NCBI GenBank assembly: GCA_001917535.1
Contig: MNEF01000082.1
Coordinates: 1-36,062 of the forward strand
Source of the DNA: Candidatus Rokubacteria bacterium 13_1_40CM_69_27
Lineage (GTDB): Bacteria > Methylomirabilota > Methylomirabilia > Rokubacteriales > CSP1-6
Direction: 5' to 3'
DNA: 36,062 bases
This document shows, piece by piece, positions 15,215-24,556 of the stretch. Position 1 is the first letter of the stretch; each line of letters opens with the position of its first letter. Below the pieces are notes generated by a model, which searched no databases, was not told where the DNA came from, and was given only the letters and a program-made list of their open reading frames with translations. Both the position numbers and the translations under genes were made by a program.

Positions 15215-18199
15215 TCAGCGCCGAAGCTCGGCGAGTCCCCGGCGGGCCGCGTCGGCCACATCGGCGGGTACGTCCGACTGGGCGAGCAGCTTGCGATAGA
15301 CGATGGTCGCAGCCTCGGGATCCTTGGCGGCCGCGAAGCTGCGCCCCGCCGCCAGCAGCGCACGCCGCCCGGAGGGAGATTCCGGCGCCAGGTACGCCGC
15401 GGTCATGAAGTACTCGGCGGCGGCCAGATGATCGCCTTGAGCCTCCCACGTCTCTCCGAACGCGAGGGCCGCCTCGCCGGCGGTGGCGCCGTCGGCGCTG
15501 CGCAGCAGCCGCTCCAGCACGCCGCGCGCCTCGTCCCATCGCCGCTCGGCGGCCAGCAGGCGCGCGTGCGCGAGCATCGCGTCCCGGTTGAAGGCGGGGC
15601 TCCCGCCGCTCCGCGCCGCGCGCGCAAAGGCTTCCAGCGCGCCAGCGCGATCGCCGGTCGCCTCGCGCGCCCGTCCCAGGGCCATCCATGCCTGCCCCGC
15701 CCGCGGATCGCCGGGCGCCGCGGCGACGAACTCCTCGAGCGCGCGCTTGGCCTCGTCGATCCGCCCGGTCTCGATCTGCGTCTGGGCGAACGTCACGCGC
15801 GCGGCCTCCACGAACGGGCTCTGGGGATACTGCTGTCGGAGGAGCCCGTACGCCTCGTGGGCGACCGGCCAAGCCGACGCCTTCACCGCGGCGGCGCCGA
15901 TGCGCTCGAACGCGTCGTCCGCCGCCTCGTCCTGGGGAAATTCGGCGGCCAGGCGCTTGGCCAGCGCCAGCGCCTCCGGCCATTCCTTCTCCTCGGCGGC
16001 GAGCCCCACCAGGACGTAGAGCAGGCGCGGCGCCGCCAGCCCGCGCGGCGCGGCGGTGAGGGCCGCTCGAGCGGCCTGCTTGAAATCACGCGGGTTACCC
16101 CGATGGAGCCCGACCGCGGCCAGCCCGTACTCTGCGGCGGCGGCGATGGCGGGAGTGCCGGTGTCCCGCGCTTCCGTGAAGGCTTTGGTGGCGTCGTCCA
16201 GGCGCTCGTCCACCAGCGCCGCCGCGCCCAGCCCCAGCCGGGCAAAGTCGCTGAAGCCCTCGGCGTCGGCGCGCGCGAACTCCTTGGTGGCGTCCGCCGG
16301 CCGCCCCGCCGCCAGCAGCGCCGCGCCGAGCGCCCCGTGGGCCCGACCAGCCAGGGGCGGAAACGACCCCCGCGTGATCCAGTCGCGCAGCTCCCGCTGG
16401 GCGACGGGGATCTGGCCCGTGCGGAGCATGAGCAGGGCCCGATTGAGGCGCGCAAAGTCCGCCCGTGGCTGGCTGGGGTACGTGGCGATGATGCGCTCGA
16501 GCAGCGCGCGGGCGCCATCGAGGTTGCCGACGGCCAGGGTCAGCTCGGAGGCGAGAAGCAGCGCGTCCAGCGTATGGGCATCCGTCGGATGGAGCCGGGC
16601 GAACTCCAGGAACTGTTCCCGCGCCGTGTCCCTCTGGCCCTGCCGGAGCACCGCCCAGGGCAGAGCCAGGCGCGCGGCCGCCGTCTGCGGGTGAGTCGGG
16701 AACTCGACGAGCATGCGGCGATAGGCGGCGGCAGCGGCCGGGTAGTTGCCGGCGTGATAGGCTGCCTCGCCCTGCAGCAGGAGCGCGGCCGCGCGCAGGT
16801 CCAGCGCCACCGCCCCGGCCAGCAGCGGTCCCAGATCGCTCGCCGCCTGGGCGAACTCCCGCAGCTCGAAGTTCGTCTGGGCCAGGCGGAACGTCGCGTA
16901 CCGGCCTGTGGCGCTTGCGGGATTGGCCGAGCGCGCCAGATCGTACTGCGTCCGTGCCTCGTCGCGATTGCCCTCGGCGCGATGCGCCTCGCCCTTGACC
17001 AGAAGGACCCAGGCCCGCACCGTTGGTGTGAGGTTGGTGCCGAGGAGCTCCTGCACGAGGGCCTCGGCCTCGGCGGCCTGCCCGCGCTCGACGGCGCGCT
17101 GGGCGAGGCGGAGGCGGATCGGCAGCGCCAGCGCGGAGCGGCGGGCATCGAGCGCCTTGAGCGCGTTGCGCGCGCCCGCCGAGTCGTCGGACGCGATCAA
17201 CGCCGCCGCGAGCCCGGCCTCGGCCCAGTCGCGTTCCTGGCCCGGATCCGCGGCGGCGCCCGGGGGGCCGGCGAGGAAGGCGCGGAACGCGGCGGCGCTG
17301 TCCCGGGGGCGGCCGACGGCCAGGCTCCACCAGCCGAGCCTCACGTAGCAGACCCCGAGGAGCGGATGGGCGCCGCCCCGCGTGAACGCGGCCAGCTTCT
17401 CGGCCGCGCGCTCGTACTGACCGATCCGTCCCAGCGCCTCACCGTGCCAGAAGGCGATGTCGCGCTCCAGCGGCGCCGGCACGCCCCGGGCGCTCAGCTC
17501 GGCCCACGTCTTCTCCGCCTCCTCGTAGCGGCCGAGCGCGTAGAGCGCGAGAGCAAGCCCGTGGCGGCCCCAGACGTCGAGCGGCGCCGGCGTGGCCGCG
17601 CGCAGCAGCGCCGCGAACGCGCCGTGAGCGCGCGTGGCGTCCCCGAGGCGCAGCGCCGTCCAGCCGCTCGAATGGAGGGCCCAGGGGCCGAACTCGGAGC
17701 GCGCGCCGTCCTTCACGACCTGGCGGAAGAGCCAGTCGGCCTGCTCGAAGCGGCCCAGCCGGTACAGCACCTCGCCGTACCAGTACCGGCCTTCCAGGAG
17801 CACGTCGGCCTCGGCCTCGGCCCCGGCCCGCACCGCCTGCTCGAGGGCGCGCGCGGCTTCCTCGTCCTCGCCCTTGCCGAACCGCGCGCGCCCGCACTCG
17901 AGCGATTCAGACGCGATGCGCAGCCAGGCGCCGACACAGGGCAACGCGCGGGGCGAGGGCAGCGGCGCCGACGGCTTCGGCCCCGGCGGCGCGACCACCC
18001 GTGCCGGCGCCACCGGCGGCACTTCGACGGGCGGCAGCGGCAGAGCCAGCTTCGGCACTTCCACCGGCGGCTTGTCGAGCGGCGCCGACGCCCAGGGCAC
18101 CAGGCCCGTCAGGTCGGGTGGCGGCGGCTTGAGCGGCAGCGGCGTGGCGCCGGTGACGGCCAGCCAGACGAGCCCGAGGACCACCAGGCGGCGGATCAC
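15215..18199 (-). CDS. Large exported TPR-repeat protein
   Basis: This 994-residue protein starts at GTG 18199, which overlaps the stop of the preceding TPR gene in a GTGA. It has an N-terminal hydrophobic segment (LVVLGLVWLAVTGATPLPL). A Pro/Val-rich spacer follows to about residue 85 (PPVEVPKLALPLPPVEVPP). From about residue 95 to the end there are repeated TPR-like helical pairs (for example AAYRRMLVEFPTHPQTAAAR, RALLERIIATYPSQPRADFA). TPR arrays scaffold protein complexes, and the export signal with Pro-rich linker suggests a periplasmic or outer-membrane-facing role, possibly linked to envelope or motility machinery. No catalytic domain is seen. The open frame upstream of 18199 is a shadow of the neighbouring gene. 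Confidence 0.8.
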   Translation of the reverse strand: MIRRLVVLGLVWLAVTGATPLPLKPPPPDLTGLVPWASAPLDKPPVEVPKLALPLPPVEVPPVAPARVVAPPGPKPSAPLPSPRALPCVGAWLRIASESLECGRARFGKGEDEEAARALEQAVRAGAEAEADVLLEGRYWYGEVLYRLGRFEQADWLFRQVVKDGARSEFGPWALHSSGWTALRLGDATRAHGAFAALLRAATPAPLDVWGRHGLALALYALGRYEEAEKTWAELSARGVPAPLERDIAFWHGEALGRIGQYERAAEKLAAFTRGGAHPLLGVCYVRLGWWSLAVGRPRDSAAAFRAFLAGPPGAAADPGQERDWAEAGLAAALIASDDSAGARNALKALDARRSALALPIRLRLAQRAVERGQAAEAEALVQELLGTNLTPTVRAWVLLVKGEAHRAEGNRDEARTQYDLARSANPASATGRYATFRLAQTNFELREFAQAASDLGPLLAGAVALDLRAAALLLQGEAAYHAGNYPAAAAAYRRMLVEFPTHPQTAAARLALPWAVLRQGQRDTAREQFLEFARLHPTDAHTLDALLLASELTLAVGNLDGARALLERIIATYPSQPRADFARLNRALLMLRTGQIPVAQRELRDWITRGSFPPLAGRAHGALGAALLAAGRPADATKEFARADAEGFSDFARLGLGAAALVDERLDDATKAFTEARDTGTPAIAAAAEYGLAAVGLHRGNPRDFKQAARAALTAAPRGLAAPRLLYVLVGLAAEEKEWPEALALAKRLAAEFPQDEAADDAFERIGAAAVKASAWPVAHEAYGLLRQQYPQSPFVEAARVTFAQTQIETGRIDEAKRALEEFVAAAPGDPRAGQAWMALGRAREATGDRAGALEAFARAARSGGSPAFNRDAMLAHARLLAAERRWDEARGVLERLLRSADGATAGEAALAFGETWEAQGDHLAAAEYFMTAAYLAPESPSGRRALLAAGRSFAAAKDPEAATIVYRKLLAQSDVPADVADAARRGLAELRR

Positions 18200-19578
18200 G
18201 ACCCGCTCTTCGGCTTCTTCTCGGCCGGTGTATCGCTCATCCGCCCCTTCACGGCAGTGGCCCGCTCGCGGGCCCAGTCGCGGAGGGCGGGATCGGGGCT
18301 CTTGCCGGCGACGGATTCGTAGGCCGCCAGGGCCGCCTTCCACTTCTCCTGCTCCTCGTGCGCGAGCCCCAGGCCCGCCAGCGCGCGATACCGCACCGCC
18401 ACTTCCGCGTTCTTCACGGCGGCGGCCGCCTCGAAGGCCTTCTCGGCCGCCTGGAAGCGCTTGAGCTTCAGCTCGGCCTCGCCGGCCAGCAGCCAGGCCT
18501 CGGCCCGTACGGCCTCCTCGTCGCTCTTCGCCGCCGCCTGCGCATGGGCCGCGGCTTCCTTCCACTCCTTGCGCTTGAAGGCCGCCGTTGCGAGGTCGAG
18601 CGCCGCCCGCCGGGCGAGCGCATGGTCCGGGAACTCGGTGCGGAGCTTGCGCCAGGCCGCTTCCTGATCCCGCGACCGCCCGAGCCGGCCACCGATGGTG
18701 GCGGCGTCATAGAGCCCCTCGGGCGTGGGCGGCGACTGGGCCATCAGCTCCTTGTAGGTCTCCTGCAGCTCGTTCCGGTCGCCGTGGCGCGCAAGCGTCT
18801 CGGTGATGAGCCGCCGCGCCGCCTGCGCTTGATCGTGCGCCGGGTTCGCTTCGACGAAGGCGCGCAGGTCGGCGAGCCCGCCCCGGGGGTCGCCGCTCTG
18901 GATACGGGTCCAGCCGAGCAGATACTGGGCGTCGGGGGCCAGCGTGTGCGTCGGATACTTCGCCCGGAAGGACTCCAGCAGCGGCACCGCCTCCTTGAAC
19001 CGCTTGAGGTCGGTGAGCGCGCGGGCCAGCTGGAAGCTTGCCGACGGTGCCAGCGCGTGGTCGGGCCAGGTCTGGAGGAAGTCGCGGAACGCCTTCGTCG
19101 CCACCTCGGGCCGCCGCAGCTCCAGCTCGCTCCAGGCGTAACCGTAGAGAGCGTCGGGCGCCAGCGGAGAGGCGGCGTCAGTGCGGACGACCGTGTCGTA
19201 GGCGGTGCGGGCCTCGGCGAAGCGCCGCAGCCGGAAGAGCGCCTCGGCCTCCCAGAACTTGGGCTCCAGCGGGCGCCCCGGCGGGGGCTGGAAGAGCTGA
19301 GCGCGTCGAAACGCGTCGAGCGCCGTGTCCGCGTCGCCCGTGGTGAGCCGCGCCCGGCCCAGCAGGAGCACGGCGTCGCCGAGGCGCCTGTCTTGAGGAT
19401 AGCGTTCGACGAAGCGCTCGAGGGTCCGGCGCGCCAGCGCGGGCAGGCCGTCGGCCAACGCGCGCTCGCCGACCAGCCACAGGCGATCGGCCTCGTCGAG
19501 GGCGTGCGCGGGCGGAGCCAGGACCATCGCGAGGAGGAGCGAAGCGACCGCCGTGATGCACCGCGAGCGACGCTTCAT
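18196..19578 (-). CDS. Exported TPR-repeat protein (YbgF-like)
   Basis: This 460-residue protein has a signal peptide (ITAVASLLLAMVLAPPAHA). TPR-like repeats run through most of its length, such as RFVERYPQDRRLGDAVLLLG and LPLLESFRAKYPTHTLAPDA-type units, ending in a charged tail (AEKKPKSGS). The repeats resemble the YbgF/CpoB/BamD outer-membrane-lipoprotein TPR group, but no lipobox Cys is present. Its stop overlaps the start of the 994-residue TPR gene, so the pair is almost certainly one translational unit and the products probably act together. The 40-bp gap to the divergent HAD gene must hold both promoters; TACGAT lies 12 nt before this ATG. Confidence 0.85.
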   Translation of the reverse strand: MKRRSRCITAVASLLLAMVLAPPAHALDEADRLWLVGERALADGLPALARRTLERFVERYPQDRRLGDAVLLLGRARLTTGDADTALDAFRRAQLFQPPPGRPLEPKFWEAEALFRLRRFAEARTAYDTVVRTDAASPLAPDALYGYAWSELELRRPEVATKAFRDFLQTWPDHALAPSASFQLARALTDLKRFKEAVPLLESFRAKYPTHTLAPDAQYLLGWTRIQSGDPRGGLADLRAFVEANPAHDQAQAARRLITETLARHGDRNELQETYKELMAQSPPTPEGLYDAATIGGRLGRSRDQEAAWRKLRTEFPDHALARRAALDLATAAFKRKEWKEAAAHAQAAAKSDEEAVRAEAWLLAGEAELKLKRFQAAEKAFEAAAAVKNAEVAVRYRALAGLGLAHEEQEKWKAALAAYESVAGKSPDPALRDWARERATAVKGRMSDTPAEKKPKSGS

Positions 19579-19618
19579 GATGACTCGAATATCGTAGCAC
19601 GGTATCCTACCGGCACCG

Positions 19619-20269
19619 GTGCGTCTCTGCGTCTTCGACCTCGATCACACCCTGGTCCGCTCGCCCCTGGATCTGGCGGCGATGGCCCTCGACATGCGCG
19701 CGCTGCTGGAGGCGCGTCACGGCCCGCTGCCGCCCCGCGACGAGCGCTACCGCGTCGGCGAGTTGATCGCGCACTGCCGCCGCCAGGCGCCGGCGCTGGA
19801 GGCCACGCTGTGGACGATCGCGCTCGACCACGAGCGCCGCGCGCTCGCCGAGGCCACGCTCGAGCCGGGCGCCCTCGACGCCGTGGCCGGCGCCCGCGCC
19901 GCCGGCTTCGGCACGGCCCTGTGGACCAACAACGCCCGCGAGATCACCCTGCCCGTGCTCGAGCGCTTGGGGCTCCGGCCCCACCTCGACCTGGTCGTCA
20001 CGCGCGACGAGATGCGCGCCCTCAAGCCCGATCCCGACGGCTGGCGCGTGATCGCGGAGCACTTCGGGGCGTGCCAAGCGGTGGTCATCGGCGATTCCTG
20101 GGTCGACGGCCTGGCCGCCGCGGCCGCCGGCGTGCCCTTCGTCGCCTACCGTCCGAATCCCGCCGACCTGGCGCGCTGGAAGGTCACACCGCTGGCGGCG
20201 CTCACCGACCTGGCCCGCCTGCCGGCGTGGCTGGCGGTGCAGTGGCCCCCACTCTGGGGGAGCGTCTAG
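19619..20269 (+). CDS. HAD-superfamily hydrolase
   Basis: This 216-residue protein starts at GTG 19619. HAD motif I is FDLDHTL (nucleophile Asp near residue 7). Motif II is LWTNN near residue 100, motif III the Lys in LKPDPDGW, and motif [17 protein letters not shown]. The cap between motifs I and II is helical (type C1), as in phosphoglycolate phosphatase-like enzymes. The substrate is not predictable. A TATCCT hexamer (19603-19608) ends 10 nt before the GTG with no Shine-Dalgarno, so the transcript may be leaderless. The rarA gene follows after 2 nt and is probably co-transcribed. Confidence 0.85.
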   Translation: MRLCVFDLDHTLVRSPLDLAAMALDMRALLEARHGPLPPRDERYRVGELIAHCRRQAPALEATLWTIALDHERRALAEATLEPGALDAVAGARAAGFGTALWTNNAREITLPVLERLGLRPHLDLVVTRDEMRALKPDPDGWRVIAEHFGACQAVVIGDSWVDGLAAAAAGVPFVAYRPNPADLARWKVTPLAALTDLARLPAWLAVQWPPLWGSV

Positions 20270-20271
20270 CC

Positions 20272-21630
20272 GTGGGCCTGTTCGACCCTCGGGGCCCCGA
20301 GCCTCGCTCGCCCGGGAGCCGGTCGCCGGCGGCGCCGCTCGCCGATCGCCTGCGCCCGCGCACGCTCGACGAGGTGGTCGGCCAGGAGCACCTGCTCGGC
20401 CCCGGGCACGTGCTGCGGAGCGCGCTCGAGCGCGGGGAGCTGCACTCGATGATCCTCTGGGGGCCGCCGGGCTCCGGCAAGACCACGCTGGCGTCGCTGA
20501 TGGCGCAGGTCACCGGCGCTCGCTTCGTGGCCTTTTCCGCGGTGCTGTCGGGCGTGAAGGAGATCCGCCAGGTGATCGCCGAAGGGGAGGCCGAACGCGC
20601 GCGGCGCGGCGGGCGCACGATCCTCTTCGTCGACGAGATCCACCGCTTCAATCGCGCCCAGCAGGACGCGTTCCTGCCCCACGTGGAGAAGGGCACGATC
20701 GTGCTGGTGGGCGCCACCACCGAGAACCCGTCTTTCGAGGTCAACGCCGCTCTCCTCTCGCGATGCCGCGTCTACGTGCTGAACGCGCTCGGTGAGGACC
20801 ACCTGCTGGCGATCCTCAAGCGGGCGCTCGACGATGCCGAGCGCGGGCTGGCCGGAGCCGCGCCCGCCGTCGACGACGACGCTCTGCGGCTGATCGCCCG
20901 GCTGGCCAACGGCGACGCGCGGGTGGCGCTCAACATCCTGGAGGTGGCGGTGACGCTGGCCTCTCGCGAGGGCGGACGGCCGCGCGTCACCGAGCGCGCC
21001 ATCCAGGAGGCGGCGCAGAAGAAGACGCTCCTCTACGACAAGGCGGGCGAGGAGCACTTCAACCTCATCTCCGCGCTCCACAAGTCGCTGCGGGACTCCG
21101 ACCCCGACGCCGCCCTCTATTGGATGACCCGCATGCTGGAGTCCGGGGAGGAGCCGCTCTACATCGCGCGGCGGCTGGTGCGCTTCGCCTCCGAGGACGT
21201 GGGCAACGCCGACCCCGCGGCACTGACGCTGGCGCTCGCCGCCAAGGACGCCTACGCCTTCCTGGGCTCCCCCGAGGGGGAGCTCGCGCTGGCTCAGGCG
21301 ACCCTGTACCTGGCGCTGGCGCCCAAGTCCAACGCCGTTTACACCGCCTTCGACGCCGCCAAGGAAGATGTCAGCGAGCGCCCCGCGGAGCCCGTGCCGC
21401 TGCACATCCGCAACGCGCCGACCGGGCTCATGAGGGATCTTGGTTACGGTCACGGTTATCAGTACGCTCATGACGCGCCGGATGCCCGGGTCGAGCAAGA
21501 GCACCTTCCCCCGGCGCTGAGGGGGCGCGAATACTACCGGCCGAGCGGCCGCGGGCTGGAGGCGGAGCTGGCGCGCCGGCTCGCCGAGTGGCGACGCTGG
21601 CGCGCGCAGCGGCGAGGCGAGGGCGCGTAG
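20272..21630 (+). CDS. rarA: Replication-associated recombination protein A
   Basis: This 452-residue AAA+ ATPase of the RarA/MgsA/WRNIP1 family loads at stalled replication forks and works with single-strand-binding protein and recombination proteins. Walker A GPPGSGKT is at residues 64-71, Walker B ILFVDEIH at 117-124, and sensor 1 GATTENPSF near 147-155. The family-specific C-terminal region includes a segment beginning [18 protein letters not shown], then [12 protein letters not shown] and the ending FLPP-like [12 protein letters not shown]. The GTG at 20272 follows the HAD stop directly. The same frame is open for 1.9 kb upstream, but that part is antisense to TPR genes and not coding. 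Confidence 0.95.
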   Translation: MGLFDPRGPEPRSPGSRSPAAPLADRLRPRTLDEVVGQEHLLGPGHVLRSALERGELHSMILWGPPGSGKTTLASLMAQVTGARFVAFSAVLSGVKEIRQVIAEGEAERARRGGRTILFVDEIHRFNRAQQDAFLPHVEKGTIVLVGATTENPSFEVNAALLSRCRVYVLNALGEDHLLAILKRALDDAERGLAGAAPAVDDDALRLIARLANGDARVALNILEVAVTLASREGGRPRVTERAIQEAAQKKTLLYDKAGEEHFNLISALHKSLRDSDPDAALYWMTRMLESGEEPLYIARRLVRFASEDVGNADPAALTLALAAKDAYAFLGSPEGELALAQATLYLALAPKSNAVYTAFDAAKEDVSERPAEPVPLHIRNAPTGLMRDLGYGHGYQYAHDAPDARVEQEHLPPALRGREYYRPSGRGLEAELARRLAEWRRWRAQRRGEGA

Positions 21631-21649
21631 CCCGGAAGGGAGGCGACCG

Positions 21650-22084
21650 GTGCGTGACGTGATGTCCTGGCGGTGGCCCCAGTGGCTCCTCTTCGTGCTC
21701 GCAGTGCTGGTCCTGGTCTCGTACTTCGGCCTGATCTCGATGGGGCGCGTCGAGCGGGAGCTGGATCGCCTGGCCGCTCGGTCCGGCGGTGAGCTCGTCA
21801 CGGAGGATACGGGGCGCCGGGAGGCCCTGTTCATCGTCTTCGCGTTCCTGCTCCTCACCCCCGTCGCCGTCGGCGTGGCGGCCGGCATCCCCATGCTCGC
21901 GTCGGCCACGGCGGGCGCCTTGCTCGACAGGCTGATCCGGCTGCCGGAGGTGGTCGGCGCGCTGCTGTTCTGGATCGGCTTCGCCTTCCTGGCCTACCTC
22001 ACGGTGAACGCGTGGCTGCCGTGGATCCAGCAGGTGGCCAGCCTGGTCGCCCGCGCGGTCCTGATCGCGCTCCCCATGAGCTGA
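21650..22084 (+). CDS. Small integral membrane protein, unknown
   Basis: GGGAGG lies 6 nt upstream of the GTG at 21650. The 144-residue product has three likely membrane segments: about residues 11-30 (LLFVLAVLVLVSYFGLI), about 58-90 and about 98-120 (VVGALLFWIGFAFLAYLTV). A short charged loop between the first two contains RVERELDRLAAR. I do not recognise a family. It is 20 nt after rarA and 38 nt before ddl, on the same strand, and could be part of that transcript. Confidence 0.7.
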   Translation: MRDVMSWRWPQWLLFVLAVLVLVSYFGLISMGRVERELDRLAARSGGELVTEDTGRREALFIVFAFLLLTPVAVGVAAGIPMLASATAGALLDRLIRLPEVVGALLFWIGFAFLAYLTVNAWLPWIQQVASLVARAVLIALPMS

Positions 22085-22109
22085 TCGCCGAGGAATCCTC
22101 GGCTCCTGC

Positions 22110-22115
22110 TAGAAT
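22110..22115 (+). promoter_or_regulatory. -10 hexamer directly upstream of ddl
   Basis: TAGAAT (22110-22115) is 6 nt before the ATG of ddl and there is no Shine-Dalgarno, so transcription starting about 7 nt downstream would begin at the ATG itself. The -35 region is weak. This is one of several such arrangements in the window. Confidence 0.5.
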
Positions 22116-22121
22116 CGCTGC

Positions 22122-23252
22122 ATGTCCCCGATGCGCATCGGCGTGGTCTTCGGCGGCCGCTCGGGCGAGCACGAAGTGTCGCTGGCCTCGGCGGCGTCCG
22201 TGATCGCGGCGGTCGAGCGCGGCGGTCACACCGTCGTGCCCATCGGGATCGCGCGCGACGGGCGCTGGGTCGTCGGCGGCGACCCGCTGCGGACGCTGGC
22301 CGCGGAGGCGCGCATCGCGCTGCCGGCCGGCGATGCCACCGGCGACGTCAAGAAAGCGCTGGCCGATCGCGCGGAGGCGCGCGTGGGCACGAGCGAGACG
22401 GCGGTGGCGCGCGTGGAGCCGCCCGGTGGGTTGCCGGCCGAGCTGCGTGAGGCGCTCGACGTAGTCATCATCATGCTCCACGGCCCCTACGGCGAGGACG
22501 GCACCATCCAGGGCCTCTTCGAGCTGGCCGACCTGCCGTACGCCGGCGCCGGCGTGCTGGCCTCGGCGGTCGGCATGGACAAGGCGATGATGAAGGCCGT
22601 CTTCCGCGCCCACGGTCTGCCCGGCGTCGAATACCTGGTCGCGCTCCGCCGCGAATGGCACGAGGACCCGGCCGGCGTCGCCCGCCGGATCGCCGAGACC
22701 ATCGGCTTTCCCTGCTTCGTCAAGCCGTCCAACCTCGGCTCCAGCGTGGGCATCACGAAAGTCGCTGACGCCGCCGCGCTCGCGCCGGCGCTGGACGAGG
22801 CGGCGCGCCACGACCGGAAGATCCTGGTCGAGCGCGCCGTGCACGGGCGCGAGATCGAGGTCAGCGTGCTGGGCAACGAGGCCCCCGTCGCCTCGCTGCC
22901 CGGGGAGGTCCGTTACGACGGTGAGTGGTACGACTACGCCACCAAGTACGCCGAGGGTCAGGCGCGGCTCATCGTCCCCGCGCCCGTGTCGACGGAGCTG
23001 ACCCGGCGCATCCAGGAGCTGGCCATCGCGGCCTTCCGGGCGATCGACTGCGCCGGCATGGCCCGGGTCGACTTCTTCCTGGAGGGCGACCGCGTCCTCG
23101 TCAACGAGATCAACACGATCCCCGGATTCACCGCGACCAGCGCGTACGCGCGGATGTGGGAGGCCTCGGGACTCGACTACGTCAGCCTGATCAATCGCCT
23201 GATCGAGCTCGCCCTCGAACGCCACCGGGACAAGGGCGGACATTCCCCTTGA
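22122..23252 (+). CDS. ddl: D-alanine--D-alanine ligase
   Basis: This 376-residue ATP-grasp ligase joins two D-alanines for peptidoglycan synthesis. The N-terminal [17 protein letters not shown] is the family signature. The region from [15 protein letters not shown] to [26 protein letters not shown] and the metal-binding [10 protein letters not shown] complete the ATP-grasp fold. The omega loop reads [10 protein letters not shown] with the Tyr of D-Ala-D-Ala ligases rather than a D-lactate-type residue. Length is slightly above E. coli DdlB but normal for DdlA-like enzymes. It overlaps murG by 4 nt, so the two are translationally coupled. Confidence 0.95.
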   Translation: MSPMRIGVVFGGRSGEHEVSLASAASVIAAVERGGHTVVPIGIARDGRWVVGGDPLRTLAAEARIALPAGDATGDVKKALADRAEARVGTSETAVARVEPPGGLPAELREALDVVIIMLHGPYGEDGTIQGLFELADLPYAGAGVLASAVGMDKAMMKAVFRAHGLPGVEYLVALRREWHEDPAGVARRIAETIGFPCFVKPSNLGSSVGITKVADAAALAPALDEAARHDRKILVERAVHGREIEVSVLGNEAPVASLPGEVRYDGEWYDYATKYAEGQARLIVPAPVSTELTRRIQELAIAAFRAIDCAGMARVDFFLEGDRVLVNEINTIPGFTATSAYARMWEASGLDYVSLINRLIELALERHRDKGGHSP

Positions 23253-24349
23253 TCGTCATCGCCGGGGGCGGCACCGGCGGCCACACGAGCCCGGGCCTCG
23301 CCGTGGCCGCGCTGCTCCGGGAACGGGCGATTACGTGCGCGTGGATCGGCAGCCGCGGGGGCGTCGAGGCCCGGCTGGTACCGGAGCGCGGCCTTGTCTA
23401 CCACGCCATCCCGACCGGCAAGCTCCGGCGCTACTGGGCGTGGCAGAACGTCATCGATCTCGGGTTCCACGTGCCGGCCGGGGTCGTCGCCGCCTGGCGC
23501 CTGCTCAAGCGCCTCCGACCGCAGGTGGTCTTCGCCACCGGGGGCTTCGTCGCCCTGCCCGTCGTGCTGGCGGCGGCGCTCAGCCGGGTACCGATCGTCG
23601 TGCACGAGCAGACGGCGGTGCCGGGGTTGGCGAACCGGATCGCCGCCCGCTTCGCGCGCCGCATCGCGGTGACGTTCTCCGGGATCACCGACGGCTTCCC
23701 CGCCTCCAAGGTGGCGCACACCGGCAACCCACTCCGGCCGGAGCTACGCGGAGGCTCGCGCGCCGACGCGATCGCGAGATTCGGGCTCGATCCCGCGCTG
23801 CCGCTGGTGTACGTCACCGGGGGTGCCCAGGGCGCCCAGCGCATCAACCGGACCGTCGGACAGGTCCTCGCTCCCCTGCTCCATCGGGCCCAGGTGATCC
23901 ATCAGTGCGGGGACAACCCGACGACCGGTGACCGGCAATGGCTCGAGGAGCGACGCGCCGCCCTGCCGGCGACGCTGGCGCGCCGTTACACGGTGATCCC
24001 GTACGTGCGGACGGAGCTCGCCGGGATCTACGCCGCGACATCGCTTCTACTCGGACGGGCCGGGGCCGGCACCGTCAACGAGTGCTGCCAGCTCGGCGTG
24101 CCGGCGCTCTACATCCCGCTGCCCGGCGCCAGCGGCGACGAGCAGATGGCGAACGCGCGCCATGTCGAGCGCGCCGGCGGGTGCGCGGTCGTGCCGCAGG
24201 CGTTGCTCACCCCAGAGCGCCTGCTCGAGCGCGTCGAGGCCCTGCTCGCCGACCCGGCGGCGCTCAAGGAGATGGGCGAGCGCGCCCGCACCGTCGCCGT
24301 CCCCGATGCCGCCGAGCGCATCGTGAAGCTGCTGCTGGAGACGCGCTAA
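23249..24349 (+). CDS. murG: UDP-GlcNAc:undecaprenyl-PP-MurNAc-pentapeptide transferase
   Basis: MurG adds GlcNAc to lipid I to form lipid II at the inner face of the membrane. The protein begins [19 protein letters not shown], the first glycine loop with its His. It also has FATGGFVALPVVLAA, VVHEQTAVPGLANR, the second loop GGAQGAQRINR, GRAGAGTVNE with the conserved Glu, and the late PLPGASGDEQMANA. Length (366) is normal. The likely start is TTG 23249 inside a TTGA overlap with the ddl stop; no later start would keep the first glycine loop. It lies next to ddl without the usual murC, murD or ftsW neighbours. Confidence 0.93.
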   Translation: MIVIAGGGTGGHTSPGLAVAALLRERAITCAWIGSRGGVEARLVPERGLVYHAIPTGKLRRYWAWQNVIDLGFHVPAGVVAAWRLLKRLRPQVVFATGGFVALPVVLAAALSRVPIVVHEQTAVPGLANRIAARFARRIAVTFSGITDGFPASKVAHTGNPLRPELRGGSRADAIARFGLDPALPLVYVTGGAQGAQRINRTVGQVLAPLLHRAQVIHQCGDNPTTGDRQWLEERRAALPATLARRYTVIPYVRTELAGIYAATSLLLGRAGAGTVNECCQLGVPALYIPLPGASGDEQMANARHVERAGGCAVVPQALLTPERLLERVEALLADPAALKEMGERARTVAVPDAAERIVKLLLETR

Positions 24350-24392
24350 CGCCGGTGCCGCGCTGCGAGCCCCGCCCGCAGACGTCCGATCT

Positions 24393-24407
24393 CGGCGGTT
24401 TCCGCCG
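24393..24407 (+). terminator. Short hairpin after murG
   Basis: CGGCGG (24393-24398) and CCGCCG (24402-24407) form a 6-bp stem with a TTT loop, 43 nt after the murG stop. No T-tract follows, so intrinsic termination is uncertain. It also lies just outside the distal arm of inverted-repeat element A. Confidence 0.3.
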
Positions 24408-24423
24408 GTGCTGTGGCGGCTCA

Positions 24424-24549
24424 CGGGCGGGGTGCGGGGCGCTCCTGTGAGACCCTGTTTCAGGGCGATGTGGCAGATGGTGGGGAATGGAACGCACGAA
24501 ACGCACTGTTGCCAGCGTGGTCGAACAGGAGCGCCCCGCACCCCGCCCG
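24424..24549 (-). repeat. Inverted-repeat element A (conserved loop, private arms)
   Basis: Arms 24424-24448 and 24525-24549 are a perfect 25-bp inverted repeat enclosing a 76-nt loop. Read on the minus strand, the G-rich first arm is followed at once by TCGACCACG (24524-24516), and the loop ends GGGTCTC (24455-24449) directly before the second arm. GACC and GGTC next to the arms can extend the stem past a TC/TC internal loop. Inside are a TGGCA/TGCCA pairing and a CCCTG-AAA-CAGGG hairpin. The element begins 7 nt after the stop of the minus-strand DNA glycosylase gene. The loop ends recur in two further elements; the arms do not. Confidence 0.85.
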
Positions 24550-24556
24550 GCGCCCG

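Noticed and set aside
13273-15408. 711-codon plus-strand open frame antisense to the AOR gene
   Set aside because: No recognisable motif and the opposite strand encodes a complete AOR with all cluster cysteines.
15428-18322. 964-codon plus-strand open frame antisense to the large TPR gene
   Set aside because: Shadow of the TPR gene; residue composition is repetitive and not protein-like.
18358-20271. 1.9-kb open extension upstream of rarA in the same frame
   Set aside because: Antisense to the 460-residue TPR gene and overlapping the HAD gene; RarA homology starts at the GTG at 20272.
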